Below the pieces are notes generated by a model. That model ran no database searches and was not told the DNA's origin. It was given only the letters and a program-made list of their open reading frames with translations. Source: Microvirga thermotolerans (lineage in GTDB: Bacteria; Pseudomonadota; Alphaproteobacteria; Rhizobiales; Beijerinckiaceae). From it: a stretch of 64,000 nt of DNA. This document shows, piece by piece, positions 24,046 to 32,833 of the stretch; position 1 is the stretch's first letter; each line of letters opens with the position of its first letter. Both the position numbers and the translations under genes were made by a program. The DNA lies in NCBI RefSeq assembly GCF_009363855.1, contig NZ_CP045423.1:1022001-1086000 (forward strand), read 5' to 3'.

Positions 24046-26163
24046 ATGCGACGGGCGGGAGAAAAATCCTTCCTGTGGACCCTCCAGGCGGTCGTCGCCC
24101 TCGTCTTCACGCTGATCGTCCTGGCGATTTCCGCCGCCCTGATCGGGTTCAACCACCATCAGCTGACGGCCCTGACCCTTCGCGATGCCGAGGAGGATTT
24201 CGGCCGGATCACGGGCAGCGTCCGCAACGAGGTGGCCGGCAGCCTCCGGGTGGCGAGCTCGGTTCTCGACACGGTCTCGCTCACCGTCGATCCGAATCTG
24301 CCGCTCGGCCAGCTGGGGACGGTTCTCACGCCGGTGCTCAAGGACCTAGACCGGCTCCTGCCCGCCGCCATGGGCCTGTTCATCGGCCGGGGCGACGGCA
24401 GCCATATCCTCGTTCAGACCCTGGATGGCGGCCTCCCGCCCGAACTTGGACCGAAGGTGGAGGGCGCGGCCTTCGCCTACATGATCGTGCAGCCTGGCGG
24501 CGCAGGGCCCACGGTGGAGTGGGTCGCCTACGATTCCGAAGGACGCGAGCTGCGGCGGGTGCCCGCAAAGCCGACGGATTTCGATCCGCGCAAGCGTCCC
24601 TGGTACGTCCTGAGCCAGGCCGGGCAGGGCACGGTCCTGACCCCGCCCTATCGTTTCGCCAACGTGCCCGAGGCGGGCGTCACGCTTGCCCAGAAGTCCC
24701 GCCAGCGGGCAGATGCGGTCTTCGGAATCGACATGACCCTGGCCAGCCTCGACCAGTATCTGGACAGGCTGCGCTTCCCGCCGGATCTCGAGCTGGTGAT
24801 CTTCGACCGTTCCGGCGCCCTGATCGCCCATCCTCACGGCGGCTCCCTCCGGCAGATCCGTCTCGCCAACGTCGCCGACCGCCTCCTGACCATCGACGAC
24901 CTGCGCTCGCCGCTGCTCTCCGGCCTGTTCCAGGCCTTCCAGGCCGAGGGAGCCGGCAGGGAGCGCAATCTTTCCTTCTCCGTCGGCGGCCAGGACTATT
25001 TCGGGCTTGTCGAACCGGTAAGGGAAGGGTTCGACGATCTCTTCATCGGCGTCGCCATTCCCTACACCACCATGATGGGGCCGGCGGAGCAGATCCGGAC
25101 CGGGCTCCTGATCGTGAGCGCCGCATCGGTGGTCGCGGCGCTGCTCATCGTGCTCCTGGCGTCGCGCCGGCTGGCGCTGCCGCTGCGCACCGCCACGGAC
25201 GACATCCGGCGCATCATGAAGTTCGAGTTCGGGCACCTGCGGCGCACCCCCTCCCGCATCGTGGAGGTGCTGGAACTGTCCCGCGCCATCGATACGCTGG
25301 AGCTGGCCCTGAGCAACTTCATGCGCTACGTGCCGACGGCCCTGGTGCGGGGCATCATCGGACGGCGGTTCTCCTCCGAGCTCGGAGGAATCCGCCAGCC
25401 GATCACGGTCCTCTTCTCGGACGTCGCCGGCTTCACCACCATGGCGGAGGCGCTCGACCCCGAAGAGGTGATGAGCAAGACGTCCCGCTATTTCAGCGAG
25501 ATCGGCAGCGAGCTGATCCGGTCCGGCGCCACCATCGACAAGTACATCGGCGACAGCATCATGGCTTTCTGGAATGCGCCCGAGGCGCGGGAGGATCATG
25601 TGGCGCTCGCCTGTCTCGGCGCCCTGCGCGCGGCGCGCCGTCTCGACCGGCTCAATGCGGACTTCGTGGCGGAGGGCGGCACGCCGATGCGCACGCGCTT
25701 CGGTCTGCACACGGGAGACGCGGTGGTCGGCAATGTGGGGTCCATCGACCGCATGAACTACACGGCCCTGGGCCACACGGTGAACATGGCCTCCCGCTTC
25801 GAGAAGCTGAACAAGCGCTACGGCACCACCGTTCTGGCGAGCGGGGCCGTGCGCGCGGCTGCGGGCGATGGCTTTCTGTTCCGGTTCGTGGACCGGGCCG
25901 TTCCCGAGGGCGCCCACGCGGCGATGGAGGTCTACGAGCTCCTGGGCGCGGACCTTCCCGAGGAGCCCGAACTCGCCGCCCGGCCTGAACTGATCGAGAC
26001 GTTGCCGCTCTGGAACGAGGCGGTGGCCCTCTGCGAGGCGGAGGAGTGGGAGAAGGCGGCGGACCTCCTGAGCCAGCTGGTCAGGATCGTGCCGCAGGAT
26101 CCGCTGTTCAGCCTCTATCTCGAACGCTGCCGGTCGCAGCTTTCGCCCTCCGGAATCTCCTGA
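24046..26163 (+). CDS. Membrane-bound class III adenylate/guanylate cyclase with extracytoplasmic sensor
   Basis: A 705-residue sensor cyclase. A membrane helix near 11-35 is followed by a periplasmic region of about 300 residues resembling a double Cache (dCACHE) ligand sensor (RKRPWYVLS is typical), a second helix near 355-380, a short HAMP-like linker and the cyclase domain (about 430-620). Metal-binding aspartates are D459 (FSDVAGF) and D503 (YIGDSIM), and the NYTALGHTVNMASR motif is complete, so it should be active and make a cyclic nucleotide. The signal is unknown. A GTG at 24043 is an alternative start. Confidence 0.88.
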   Translation: MRRAGEKSFLWTLQAVVALVFTLIVLAISAALIGFNHHQLTALTLRDAEEDFGRITGSVRNEVAGSLRVASSVLDTVSLTVDPNLPLGQLGTVLTPVLKDLDRLLPAAMGLFIGRGDGSHILVQTLDGGLPPELGPKVEGAAFAYMIVQPGGAGPTVEWVAYDSEGRELRRVPAKPTDFDPRKRPWYVLSQAGQGTVLTPPYRFANVPEAGVTLAQKSRQRADAVFGIDMTLASLDQYLDRLRFPPDLELVIFDRSGALIAHPHGGSLRQIRLANVADRLLTIDDLRSPLLSGLFQAFQAEGAGRERNLSFSVGGQDYFGLVEPVREGFDDLFIGVAIPYTTMMGPAEQIRTGLLIVSAASVVAALLIVLLASRRLALPLRTATDDIRRIMKFEFGHLRRTPSRIVEVLELSRAIDTLELALSNFMRYVPTALVRGIIGRRFSSELGGIRQPITVLFSDVAGFTTMAEALDPEEVMSKTSRYFSEIGSELIRSGATIDKYIGDSIMAFWNAPEAREDHVALACLGALRAARRLDRLNADFVAEGGTPMRTRFGLHTGDAVVGNVGSIDRMNYTALGHTVNMASRFEKLNKRYGTTVLASGAVRAAAGDGFLFRFVDRAVPEGAHAAMEVYELLGADLPEEPELAARPELIETLPLWNEAVALCEAEEWEKAADLLSQLVRIVPQDPLFSLYLERCRSQLSPSGIS

Positions 26164-26198
26164 TCCCCGCAACCTCCGTTCCCGGTCCGGCATTCACG

Positions 26199-27491
26199 AT
26201 GACGTCCGCCTCCTACATCGACAGCTATTACAGCCGCACCCTGGCGAGCCAGGAGAGCTATCCGCAAGCGGAAGGGCGCATCCAGGCCGAGATCTGCATC
26301 GTCGGCGGAGGCCTCGCCGGATTGACGGCGGCGCTGCACCTCGCCCGGGCGGGCCGTTCCGTGGCGCTGGTCGAGGCGTGCAGGGTCGCCTGGGGTGCGT
26401 CGGGACGCAACGGAGGGTTCGTCTCGGCGGGTTTCGCGACGGGGCTTTCGCACATCGAGCGCCGCGTGGGCGCTGACCGCGCGCGGGACCTCTACCGCCT
26501 TTCCATGGAAGGGGTGGAGATCGTCCGCCGGAACATCGCCGAACTCGGGATCGCCGAGGCACGGCCGGTGCCGGGGATCGTGAAGGCCGTGCGCTACGAT
26601 TCGCGGGGAGCCCTGCGCGCCCTGCGCGACAGACAGGAGCGCGAGTTCGGCCTGAGGCTGCGCTACCTGCCGCGGGAGGAGATGGCCGCGCTCTTCGCCT
26701 CCCCGAAATACCGGGAGGGCATTCTCGACGAGGGCGCCTTCCATTTTCACCCGCTGAACTACGGGCGGGCGCTCGCCCGCGAGATCGTGCGCCTGGGCGG
26801 AAGGATCTTCGAGAACTCCCCCGTCACGAAGGTCGAACTCGACTCCGCGCGAAAGCGCATCGGCACGGACAAGGCCGTCGTCGAGGCGGACCAGATCCTC
26901 TTCGCCACGGGCGGCTACACGGGCGCCGTGTTCCCCGCGCTTCGCAGGGCCTTCCTGCCGATCGCGACCTACGTCCTGCTCACGGAAGCGAATCCCGATC
27001 TCGTGCGCGGCGCGATCCGCACCGACGCCGCCATCCTCGACGACCGCCGGGCAGGCGACTACTACCGCCGCGTCGAGGACGGCAGCCGGATTCTCTGGGG
27101 CGGGCGCATCACCACCCGGACCACCGATCCACGCGACATCGCCGCGCTCCTGCGGCGCGAGATGGTCTCCACCTATCCGCAGCTTTCCGGCCTGAAGGTG
27201 GAGGTGGCCTGGTCGGGCCTCATGTCCTATGCGCGCCACCTCATGCCTCAGATCGGTCAGTGGAGGCCGGGCGTGTGGTACTGCACCGCCTTCGGCGGAC
27301 ACGGGATGAACACCACGGCCATCGGCGGAACCGTGGTCGCCGAAGGCATGACCGGCGCGAGCGACCGCTACCGGCTCTTCGCGCCTTTCGGCCTGTCCTG
27401 GAGCGGCGGTTTCGTCGGGAAGGCCGTGGCCCAGCTCACCTACTGGAGCTATCAGGCCGCGGATGCGGTGCGGGAATTCCGCGCATCGTGA
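26199..27491 (+). CDS. FAD-dependent oxidoreductase (DadA/PuuB-like)
   Basis: A 430-residue flavoprotein of the D-amino-acid dehydrogenase/glycine oxidase superfamily. The N-terminal dinucleotide fold is clear (CIVGGGLAGLTAALHLA), followed by GASGRNGGFVSAG, and the C-terminal FAD motif is GGHGMNTTAIGG. The closest named type by pattern is gamma-glutamylputrescine oxidase (PuuB), which would place it in polyamine or amine use, but no puu genes are nearby. The chosen ATG at 26199 begins MTSASYIDSYYSRTLA; the upstream extension overlaps the cyclase gene and looks non-coding. Confidence 0.85.
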   Translation: MTSASYIDSYYSRTLASQESYPQAEGRIQAEICIVGGGLAGLTAALHLARAGRSVALVEACRVAWGASGRNGGFVSAGFATGLSHIERRVGADRARDLYRLSMEGVEIVRRNIAELGIAEARPVPGIVKAVRYDSRGALRALRDRQEREFGLRLRYLPREEMAALFASPKYREGILDEGAFHFHPLNYGRALAREIVRLGGRIFENSPVTKVELDSARKRIGTDKAVVEADQILFATGGYTGAVFPALRRAFLPIATYVLLTEANPDLVRGAIRTDAAILDDRRAGDYYRRVEDGSRILWGGRITTRTTDPRDIAALLRREMVSTYPQLSGLKVEVAWSGLMSYARHLMPQIGQWRPGVWYCTAFGGHGMNTTAIGGTVVAEGMTGASDRYRLFAPFGLSWSGGFVGKAVAQLTYWSYQAADAVREFRAS

Positions 27492-27509
27492 CGGTTCCGC
27501 GACGGGTCT

Positions 27510-27629
27510 TCAGACCGGCACGGCCGAAACGGCGAGCCAAAGGAACGCAAGCCCGAAACCGAGGCCGAGCCAGTCCATCAGGCGGGCGATCAGGTCGGTG
27601 GCGGGATGGCGATCCGGTTCGTTCTCCAT
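27510..27629 (-). CDS. Small single-pass membrane protein (39 residues)
   Basis: A 39-codon frame on the minus strand encodes a charged N-terminus (MENEPDRHPATD) and one hydrophobic helix (about residues 18-38, rich in L, F, W, A). The ATG is preceded by AGAGGGAC, a good ribosome binding site. It converges with the FAD oxidoreductase, 18 bases from its stop. The function is unknown. The combination of ribosome binding site and clean membrane helix makes it more than chance. Confidence 0.5.
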   Translation of the reverse strand: MENEPDRHPATDLIARLMDWLGLGFGLAFLWLAVSAVPV

Positions 27630-27715
27630 CGTGTCCCTCTGCAGGAGAGAACAGGCTGAAGAAGGGCGCCCGGGCAAGCGCCGGGCGACGGAAGATCGGA
27701 ACGGAAAGGGATCTT

Positions 27716-27817
27716 AGAGCGGGTTGCGCTTCGATGGAATCGCAACCTGCTCCTACGTCTTTCGGGTGCCGCATTTTCGGACGGAAAACCGGCTCCCACT
27801 TTGCCTGAAAATGCTCT
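27716..27817. repeat. Intergenic mosaic-type repeat with two hairpins
   Basis: The segment is bounded by AGAGC (27716) and GCTCT (27813-27817). It holds two imperfect dyads: GCGGGTTGCG with CGCAACCTGC, and GCATTTTC with GAAAATGC. It resembles the short Rhizobium-type intergenic mosaic elements (RIME-like) seen many times in Hyphomicrobiales genomes; that link is from memory. Its last bases overlap the TAG stop of the neighbouring minus-strand gene. Confidence 0.55.
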
Positions 27818-28127
27818 AGCCGCCGATGACGCCTTCGACCTGGCCGAAGCGGCGGGTTTCACAGGTGCAGGAGCGGCCGCGCGAAAGAGGCTCCGCGATC
27901 CAGCAGACGCCCTTGGGCGTGACGCAGTTCGAACCCTGCCGCATGCCGGCCCTGGACTGCTGATAGGAGCGCAGGCGATGTTCGCGGTAGTAGGTCCGCT
28001 CGCGGGTGCGATACTGACTTTCCCAGCGTGCGCGATCGGAGGAGGAGCCTTGCTCGGCTGCGGAAGCCGAGGAGATTGCGGCGGATCCGGCAAGAAGGGC
28101 AAATCCCATCGCAACGAGATATCGCAT
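27816..28127 (-). CDS. Small secreted Cys-containing protein, unknown function
   Basis: A 103-residue exported protein. The ATG at 28127 has GGGGAAAGAAG upstream. A signal peptide ends near residue 24 (SSASAA). The mature part is Arg/Tyr-rich (RTRERTYYREHRLRSYQQ) with four cysteines (C68, C75, C87, C89) that could form two disulfides. I do not recognise the family. The frame remains open upstream to 28439, but only this part has the signal peptide and ribosome site. Confidence 0.65.
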   Translation of the reverse strand: MRYLVAMGFALLAGSAAISSASAAEQGSSSDRARWESQYRTRERTYYREHRLRSYQQSRAGMRQGSNCVTPKGVCWIAEPLSRGRSCTCETRRFGQVEGVIGG

Positions 28128-28340
28128 CGTTTCTTCTTTCCCCTGTCTCGACTCACGGCAACGGTTCCGTCCTCGCATCGTTCCGCCGGCGAATGCAATC
28201 CTCTCGAGCTGTGGCCCGGATGCGACATGGCCGGTCTCGGCGGCGGGAACGGGCATCGCCGAAGCGCTGCAATCCAGGCCCACGAAAGCCGCATTCCTCG
28301 GGCTCCTTGCCCGCCGACGACAGAAGTGGAAGGACCATCG

Positions 28341-28520
28341 ATGACGATTCGCCTTCCTGGCGCGGCCCAGGTTCCCTCGGTCGCCGAAACGACCCTCGAC
28401 GAACTGAAGCATGCCGTGCGCGCCTTGCGCGCGCTCCATCCCCGCAGCGCGCTGGCCGATCTGGCGGACGCGCGGATCGCGGCGCTGGAGGAACTGCGCC
28501 GGAAGAACGGGGAGGCCTGA
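28341..28520 (+). CDS. Small hypothetical protein (59 residues)
   Basis: A short frame with GAAGGACC upstream of the ATG. It encodes a helical, Leu/Ala/Arg-rich protein (ELKHAVRALRALHP ... DARIAALEELRRK) with no membrane segment or signal peptide. The frame is open further upstream without a convincing earlier start. The function is unknown. Confidence 0.45.
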   Translation: MTIRLPGAAQVPSVAETTLDELKHAVRALRALHPRSALADLADARIAALEELRRKNGEA

Positions 28521-28536
28521 TTGCGGATGACGGCCG

Positions 28537-28896
28537 TCACTTGAGGGCGTCGAACAGGCGCCCCGAATACAGCACGATCAGCGTGAGCAGGATGATGCCG
28601 AGGAGCCAGACGAGGCGGCCGGAACGGTCCGTGGAAGTGCGCGGCGACGGAAGCGGCGCGGCTCTCTCCAGGACCGGCCGCGGTGCGGCGGGGAGCCGCT
28701 CGATCAGGTCCACCGACGCCGCAGCCTGGATGTCCCGCATTCCGATCAGGCGCGCATGGAGCGGAATGCCGCCCCGGAACGTCACCTCCGCCGGCTGGAT
28801 GTCGGCCTCGTAGCGGACCCACCAATATTCGACGCGATCGCTCAAGACGTTTCCTTCCGCAGGTGCGAGGCCTTCCTCATCGCCGTTGACATCCAC
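28537..28896 (-). CDS. Hypothetical protein with C-terminal membrane anchor
   Basis: A 119-residue protein of unknown function. The N-terminal half is soluble with a mixed alpha/beta look (RVEYWWVRYEADIQPAEVTFRGG), then a Pro/Arg-rich linker, then one hydrophobic helix (about 95-112, WLLGIILLTLIVLY) and a very short tail. This is a tail-anchored layout. It lies 28 bases after the DMT transporter gene on the same strand and may be co-transcribed. Confidence 0.55.
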   Translation of the reverse strand: MDVNGDEEGLAPAEGNVLSDRVEYWWVRYEADIQPAEVTFRGGIPLHARLIGMRDIQAAASVDLIERLPAAPRPVLERAAPLPSPRTSTDRSGRLVWLLGIILLTLIVLYSGRLFDALK

Positions 28897-28924
28897 CGAG
28901 ATGGACCGGAAAGCGCCCGCAAAA

Positions 28925-29851
28925 TCAAGTGCCCGTGCGCCATTGCTGCGCCTGCGCAGGCTCCGCCTTCAGCGGCGGGGGGGCGGCCTGTTCACGACCC
29001 GAGGATGTCCGGGAGGCGAAGGCGAGGCCGCCGAGAACCAGCGCGGCGCCCGTCATCTGGGCGAAGGTCAGCGCCTCGCCGAACAGGAGCCAGGCGGCTG
29101 CGGCTGCCAGGACAGGACGGGCAAGCGCCGTCGTGGACGCATAGGATGCCGGCAGGGTCTTCATGGCATGGGCCATGAGCCCGTGCCCGCCGATCTGAAC
29201 GCCGAGCGCCATCGCGGCGATCGGCACCCAGCCCATGGCGGAGGACGGCAGAAGCGGTTCGCTTTCGAGAATGGCGACGGGAGCGAGGACGACGGCAGCG
29301 ATGGCGCTCGTCCAAAGCATGATCGCCAAGGCGCCGACGCGCGCGCGCAGGCGCTTCACGATGAGGAAGTAGGCGGCGTAAAGAAATGCCGAGAGGAGGG
29401 CGAGCATCTCTCCCCATCCCAGGCGCCATGCATCCCAAGTCACGCCCGTCATCAACACAGCGCCGAGAATGGTGATCGCGTAGCCGGAAAGCTGCCGGGC
29501 GCTCGGGCGCTCATGCAGGATGAGGAAGGCGAGCAGGGTCACGAAGACGGGCGACAGGTTCATCAGGAGCACCGTGTTCGCGACCGAGGTCTCGACGCTG
29601 GCCCAGTGATTGGCCGCCATGTCGCCGACGGAGAGGAGGCCCGCAAGGATCATTAGGAGGCGGTCGCGCCGATGCATCGGCGCTTTCTCGGTTGTCCTCG
29701 CCGGGACGAAGAGAACCAGCACGCCGGTTGCGAGCAGCATGCGCAGCCAAAGGGTCGCCGTCGGATCGACGGGGCTGAAGCGTACGAGAAGAGGAGCGGC
29801 GGCGACGAGAACGCAGCTCGCCGCCAGGGCAAGGAGTGGGGGCATGTTCAC
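28925..29851 (-). CDS. DMT superfamily (EamA) transporter
   Basis: A 308-residue integral membrane protein with about ten hydrophobic helices in two EamA repeats (about 5-140 and 150-285), the usual size and layout of drug/metabolite transporters that export amino acids, metabolites or drugs. The substrate is unknown. It starts 32 bases after the quinone oxidoreductase gene on the same strand, so they probably form one unit. Confidence 0.85.
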   Translation of the reverse strand: MNMPPLLALAASCVLVAAAPLLVRFSPVDPTATLWLRMLLATGVLVLFVPARTTEKAPMHRRDRLLMILAGLLSVGDMAANHWASVETSVANTVLLMNLSPVFVTLLAFLILHERPSARQLSGYAITILGAVLMTGVTWDAWRLGWGEMLALLSAFLYAAYFLIVKRLRARVGALAIMLWTSAIAAVVLAPVAILESEPLLPSSAMGWVPIAAMALGVQIGGHGLMAHAMKTLPASYASTTALARPVLAAAAAWLLFGEALTFAQMTGAALVLGGLAFASRTSSGREQAAPPPLKAEPAQAQQWRTGT

Positions 29852-29883
29852 ATCCAGAACGGGGAGAGAGCGGCCGGTACGGA

Positions 29884-30861
29884 TCAGGCGGCGAGCAGGA
29901 TCGAGCCGGTCGTGCGCCGGCCTTCGAGGTCCCGATGAGCCTCCGGGGCCTCGGCGAGGGGGTAGGCGGCGCCCACCGATGCGCGGATTCGGCCTTGTTC
30001 GAGCAGGGCGAGGAAAGCCGCCGCCGCCGTGCGATAGGTCGCGACATCCGTCATGTAGCCGAACACGCTGGGCCTGGAGAGCGAGAGCGAGCGGCGGGGG
30101 CCGAGCTGCGCCACGTCGATCGGCGGGATCGGTCCGCCGGCCTGCCCGACGCTCGCCACGGTGCCGAACGGACGCACGGCATCGAAGGTCCTGAGCAGCG
30201 TCGTGCCGCCGATGCCGTCATACGCCACGTCGACGCCGCGACCGTCCGTGATCTCCCTGACGGCGGAGACGAAATCGGCGTTACGGTAGAGGATCGCATG
30301 GTCGAGGCCGGCCGCGCGCGCGATCTCGGCCTTCTCCTCGCTGCCGACCGTGCCGATCACGGTGGCGCCCAGCAGCCTTGCCCATTGCACCAGGACGAGG
30401 CCGAGGCCTCCTGCCGCGGCATGGACCAGAAGGGTCGTGCCCGGGCCGACCGGATAGGTGCGGTGAAGCAGCATGTGAGCCGTGACGCCGCGCAGCATGG
30501 CGCCGGCGGCGCTCCGTTCCGGGATCGCCGGCGGCAGGCGCAGGAGGCGATCCGCAGGGATCAGGCGCGCAGCCGCATAGGCGCCGACCGGGAGGGCCGT
30601 ATAGGCGACGCGGTCGCCGACATGGATGGAATCCACCCCCGGGCCGACCGCTTCGACCGTTCCCGCGCCTTCGACCCCGAGGACGGCCGGGATCTGCGGC
30701 AGCGGGTAGAGGCCGGTGCGATGATACACGTCGACGTAGTTCACGCCGGCGAAGGACTGGCGGACGAGAACCTCGCCGGGGCCGGGGGAGGGAAGGTCGA
30801 CCTCGTCGAGCCGGAGGGCTTCGGGGCCGCCGAAATCATGAATGCGAACCACTCTGGTCAT
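29884..30861 (-). CDS. NADPH:quinone oxidoreductase (zinc-free MDR)
   Basis: A 325-residue medium-chain reductase of the QOR branch. The N-terminus reads RVVRIHDFGGPEALRLDEVDLPSPGPGEVLV, as in Qor, and no zinc-ligand cysteines are present. The nucleotide motif is HAAAGGLGLVLVQWAR. It reduces quinones or other alpha,beta-unsaturated carbonyls with NADPH. A LysR gene lies divergent 97 bases away and probably controls this gene and the DMT transporter behind it. Confidence 0.88.
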   Translation of the reverse strand: MTRVVRIHDFGGPEALRLDEVDLPSPGPGEVLVRQSFAGVNYVDVYHRTGLYPLPQIPAVLGVEGAGTVEAVGPGVDSIHVGDRVAYTALPVGAYAAARLIPADRLLRLPPAIPERSAAGAMLRGVTAHMLLHRTYPVGPGTTLLVHAAAGGLGLVLVQWARLLGATVIGTVGSEEKAEIARAAGLDHAILYRNADFVSAVREITDGRGVDVAYDGIGGTTLLRTFDAVRPFGTVASVGQAGGPIPPIDVAQLGPRRSLSLSRPSVFGYMTDVATYRTAAAAFLALLEQGRIRASVGAAYPLAEAPEAHRDLEGRRTTGSILLAA

Positions 30862-30958
30862 ATCTGACTTCCACGTTTGAGGAGATGCAGATCTGGCCCG
30901 AGACCGGTCTGGCTGCTATTCGGGATTGTTGCCCGCTGTCTGGGGATTTTTGCGCAGC

Positions 30959-31831
30959 ATGGACTGGGATGACCTGAGATTCTTCGCCGAGCTGGCCCGC
31001 ACCGGGAGCCTGTCGGCGGCGGCCCGCACGCTCCGGGTGGACCATTCCACCGTGGCGCGGCGCATCACCTCCCTCGAAGACGCCCTCGGCATTCGTCTCT
31101 TCGACCGGCTGCCGCGAGGCTATGCGCTCACGCCCGAGGGCGAGCACGTGCGGGAGCAGGTGGAGCGCCTGGAGGAGGATGTCTTCGCCCTTCAGCGCGC
31201 CGTGCAGGGGCGGGGGCCCGGATTGTCGGGAACGGTCAGGGTCAGCGCACCGCCTGCCTTCGCCAGCCTGTTCCTGTCGCCCCGTCTCGGACTGTTGCGC
31301 GAGCGGCATCCCGACATCGCGCTCGAACTGTCGGGGACCAACATTTCCGTGAGCCTCACGCGCCGGGAGGCGGACATCGCCCTGCGCCTGGCGCGGCCGG
31401 AAGGCTCGTCCCTCGTCACCCGCAAGGTGGCCACGGCGGGCTACGGGCTCTTCGCCTCCCGGGCCTATGCGAGCGGGCGGGATCCGGAAACGATGGACCT
31501 GCTCGGCTACGAGGAGAGCCTGGAGCATGTGCCCCAACAGCAATGGCTGCGCCACTTTGCAAAGGGGCGGCCGTTCGTCTTCCGCACGAGCGATCTCGTC
31601 GGCTTGAATTCGGCCGTGCGGGCGGGGTTGGGGGCCGCGGTCCTGCCGTTCTTCATCGCCGGCGGAGACCCCGAGCTCGTCTGCCTGCTGCGGGATGGCG
31701 TGCCTCCCCGCGATCTCTGGCTGGTGGTTCACGAGGATGTCCGGCGCTCGCCGCGCGTGCGTGCCGTGATGGACGTGCTGATCGAAATCCTCGGGCGCGA
31801 ACGGGCCCTGCTGGAGGGGAGCGCGGCCTGA
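30959..31831 (+). CDS. LysR family transcriptional regulator
   Basis: A 290-residue LysR-type regulator. The winged HTH covers about residues 1-60 (FAELARTGSLSAAARTLRVDHSTVARRI), and the effector domain about 88-285 is Rossmann-like. The start at 30959 (MDWDDLRFF) is typical; an ATG at 30926 would add an odd tail. Its divergent place suggests control of the quinone oxidoreductase/DMT unit, with itself as a likely target. Confidence 0.88.
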   Translation: MDWDDLRFFAELARTGSLSAAARTLRVDHSTVARRITSLEDALGIRLFDRLPRGYALTPEGEHVREQVERLEEDVFALQRAVQGRGPGLSGTVRVSAPPAFASLFLSPRLGLLRERHPDIALELSGTNISVSLTRREADIALRLARPEGSSLVTRKVATAGYGLFASRAYASGRDPETMDLLGYEESLEHVPQQQWLRHFAKGRPFVFRTSDLVGLNSAVRAGLGAAVLPFFIAGGDPELVCLLRDGVPPRDLWLVVHEDVRRSPRVRAVMDVLIEILGRERALLEGSAA

Positions 31832-31976
31832 GCGCACCCGGCCTGCGCGTCGATGCACAGAAGCTACGCTCAATCGCTCAGACCGGAACGCCTGAATTCC
31901 GGGCATAAGCGGGGCGGATGGCGTCTGTGCCGTCACGCCCTGCAATCCGCAGGAGTCCCATGTCAGGAGATCCGCC

Positions 31977-32600
31977 ATGAGTCACGCCCCCAAATCCCTC
32001 CTCGAGATGGCTGGCGCTTCGCTTCAGCCGGGATCGTTCGAGACCTCCGCGCTCATCCTCATCGACCATCAGCGGGAATACCTTGCGACGGGCGGCCTGC
32101 CCCTCGTCGGGATCGAGGCTGCGGCTGAGGAGATCGGTCGTCTGCTGGCGCAGGCGCGCAGGGAGGGGACTCCCGTGTTCCACGTCGTGCACCACGCCCG
32201 GCCCGGAGCGCGGCTCTTCGATCCGGACGGCCCCACCGCACGGATCGTCGAGGGGCTCGAGCCTACGCCAGGCGAGACGGTGATCGCAAAATCCCTGCCG
32301 AACGCCTTTGCCGGAACGGACCTGCACACGCGGCTTCAGGCCATGGGCCGCCGGGAGCTGATCGTCGCAGGCTTCGCGACCCACATGTGCGTCAGTTCCA
32401 CGGTGCGGGCTGCCCTCGATCTCGGCTACAGGACGACGGTCGTTGCCGCCGCGACCGCAACGCGCGATCTGCCCTCGCCGACGGTAAGTGGCGGCATCGT
32501 TCCCGCCGACACCGTCCAGGCCGGAGCGCTCGCCGCACTGGCGGACAGGTTTGCGGTCGTCGTTCCGAACGCCGCCGCCCTTTCGGGACGTTCCCGGTAG
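31977..32600 (+). CDS. Isochorismatase-family cysteine hydrolase
   Basis: A 207-residue alpha/beta hydrolase-like protein of the isochorismatase/nicotinamidase family. The catalytic triad is visible: D30 (LIDHQ), K105 (IAKSLP) and C138 (ATHMCV), where the cysteine attacks an amide or ester. Relatives hydrolyse nicotinamide, N-carbamoyl compounds or isochorismate. The substrate is unknown. It is the last gene before the CRISPR-Cas locus, 233 bases away, and I see no reason to link it to that system. Confidence 0.85.
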   Translation: MSHAPKSLLEMAGASLQPGSFETSALILIDHQREYLATGGLPLVGIEAAAEEIGRLLAQARREGTPVFHVVHHARPGARLFDPDGPTARIVEGLEPTPGETVIAKSLPNAFAGTDLHTRLQAMGRRELIVAGFATHMCVSSTVRAALDLGYRTTVVAAATATRDLPSPTVSGGIVPADTVQAGALAALADRFAVVVPNAAALSGRSR

Positions 32601-32833
32601 GCGCAGTTTCGCCGCGCCCGGAACCTTGCGATTCCGGGAACCGGGACATCAAGCGGCCGTGCGCGGACGTGCCCGGATCGCACCCTGCCGGAGCGCCTGA
32701 CCGATGTCCGCTCCCCTGCCGCTGCGGGAGGTCCATCGACGGCTTGCCTTGTCTTCGTGCTTGCGGGAACCTGCATCGTGCACCGGCTGCCCCGGACGGG
32801 AGCCGCGTGCCGCGAACGCAGGCAGATTTCCGA

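Noticed and set aside
28128..28340. Further small genes in the divergent gap
   Set aside because: No frame with a ribosome site and plausible composition apart from the two genes listed on each side.
31977..32600. Isochorismatase-family hydrolase as a CRISPR accessory gene
   Set aside because: It is separated by 233 bases and belongs to a common metabolic family; no feature ties it to the cas genes.
32601..32833. Possible gene or regulator just before cas3
   Set aside because: No frame has a start, ribosome site and protein-like composition; only a 7-bp dyad (32617-32638) is seen, without a T-run.
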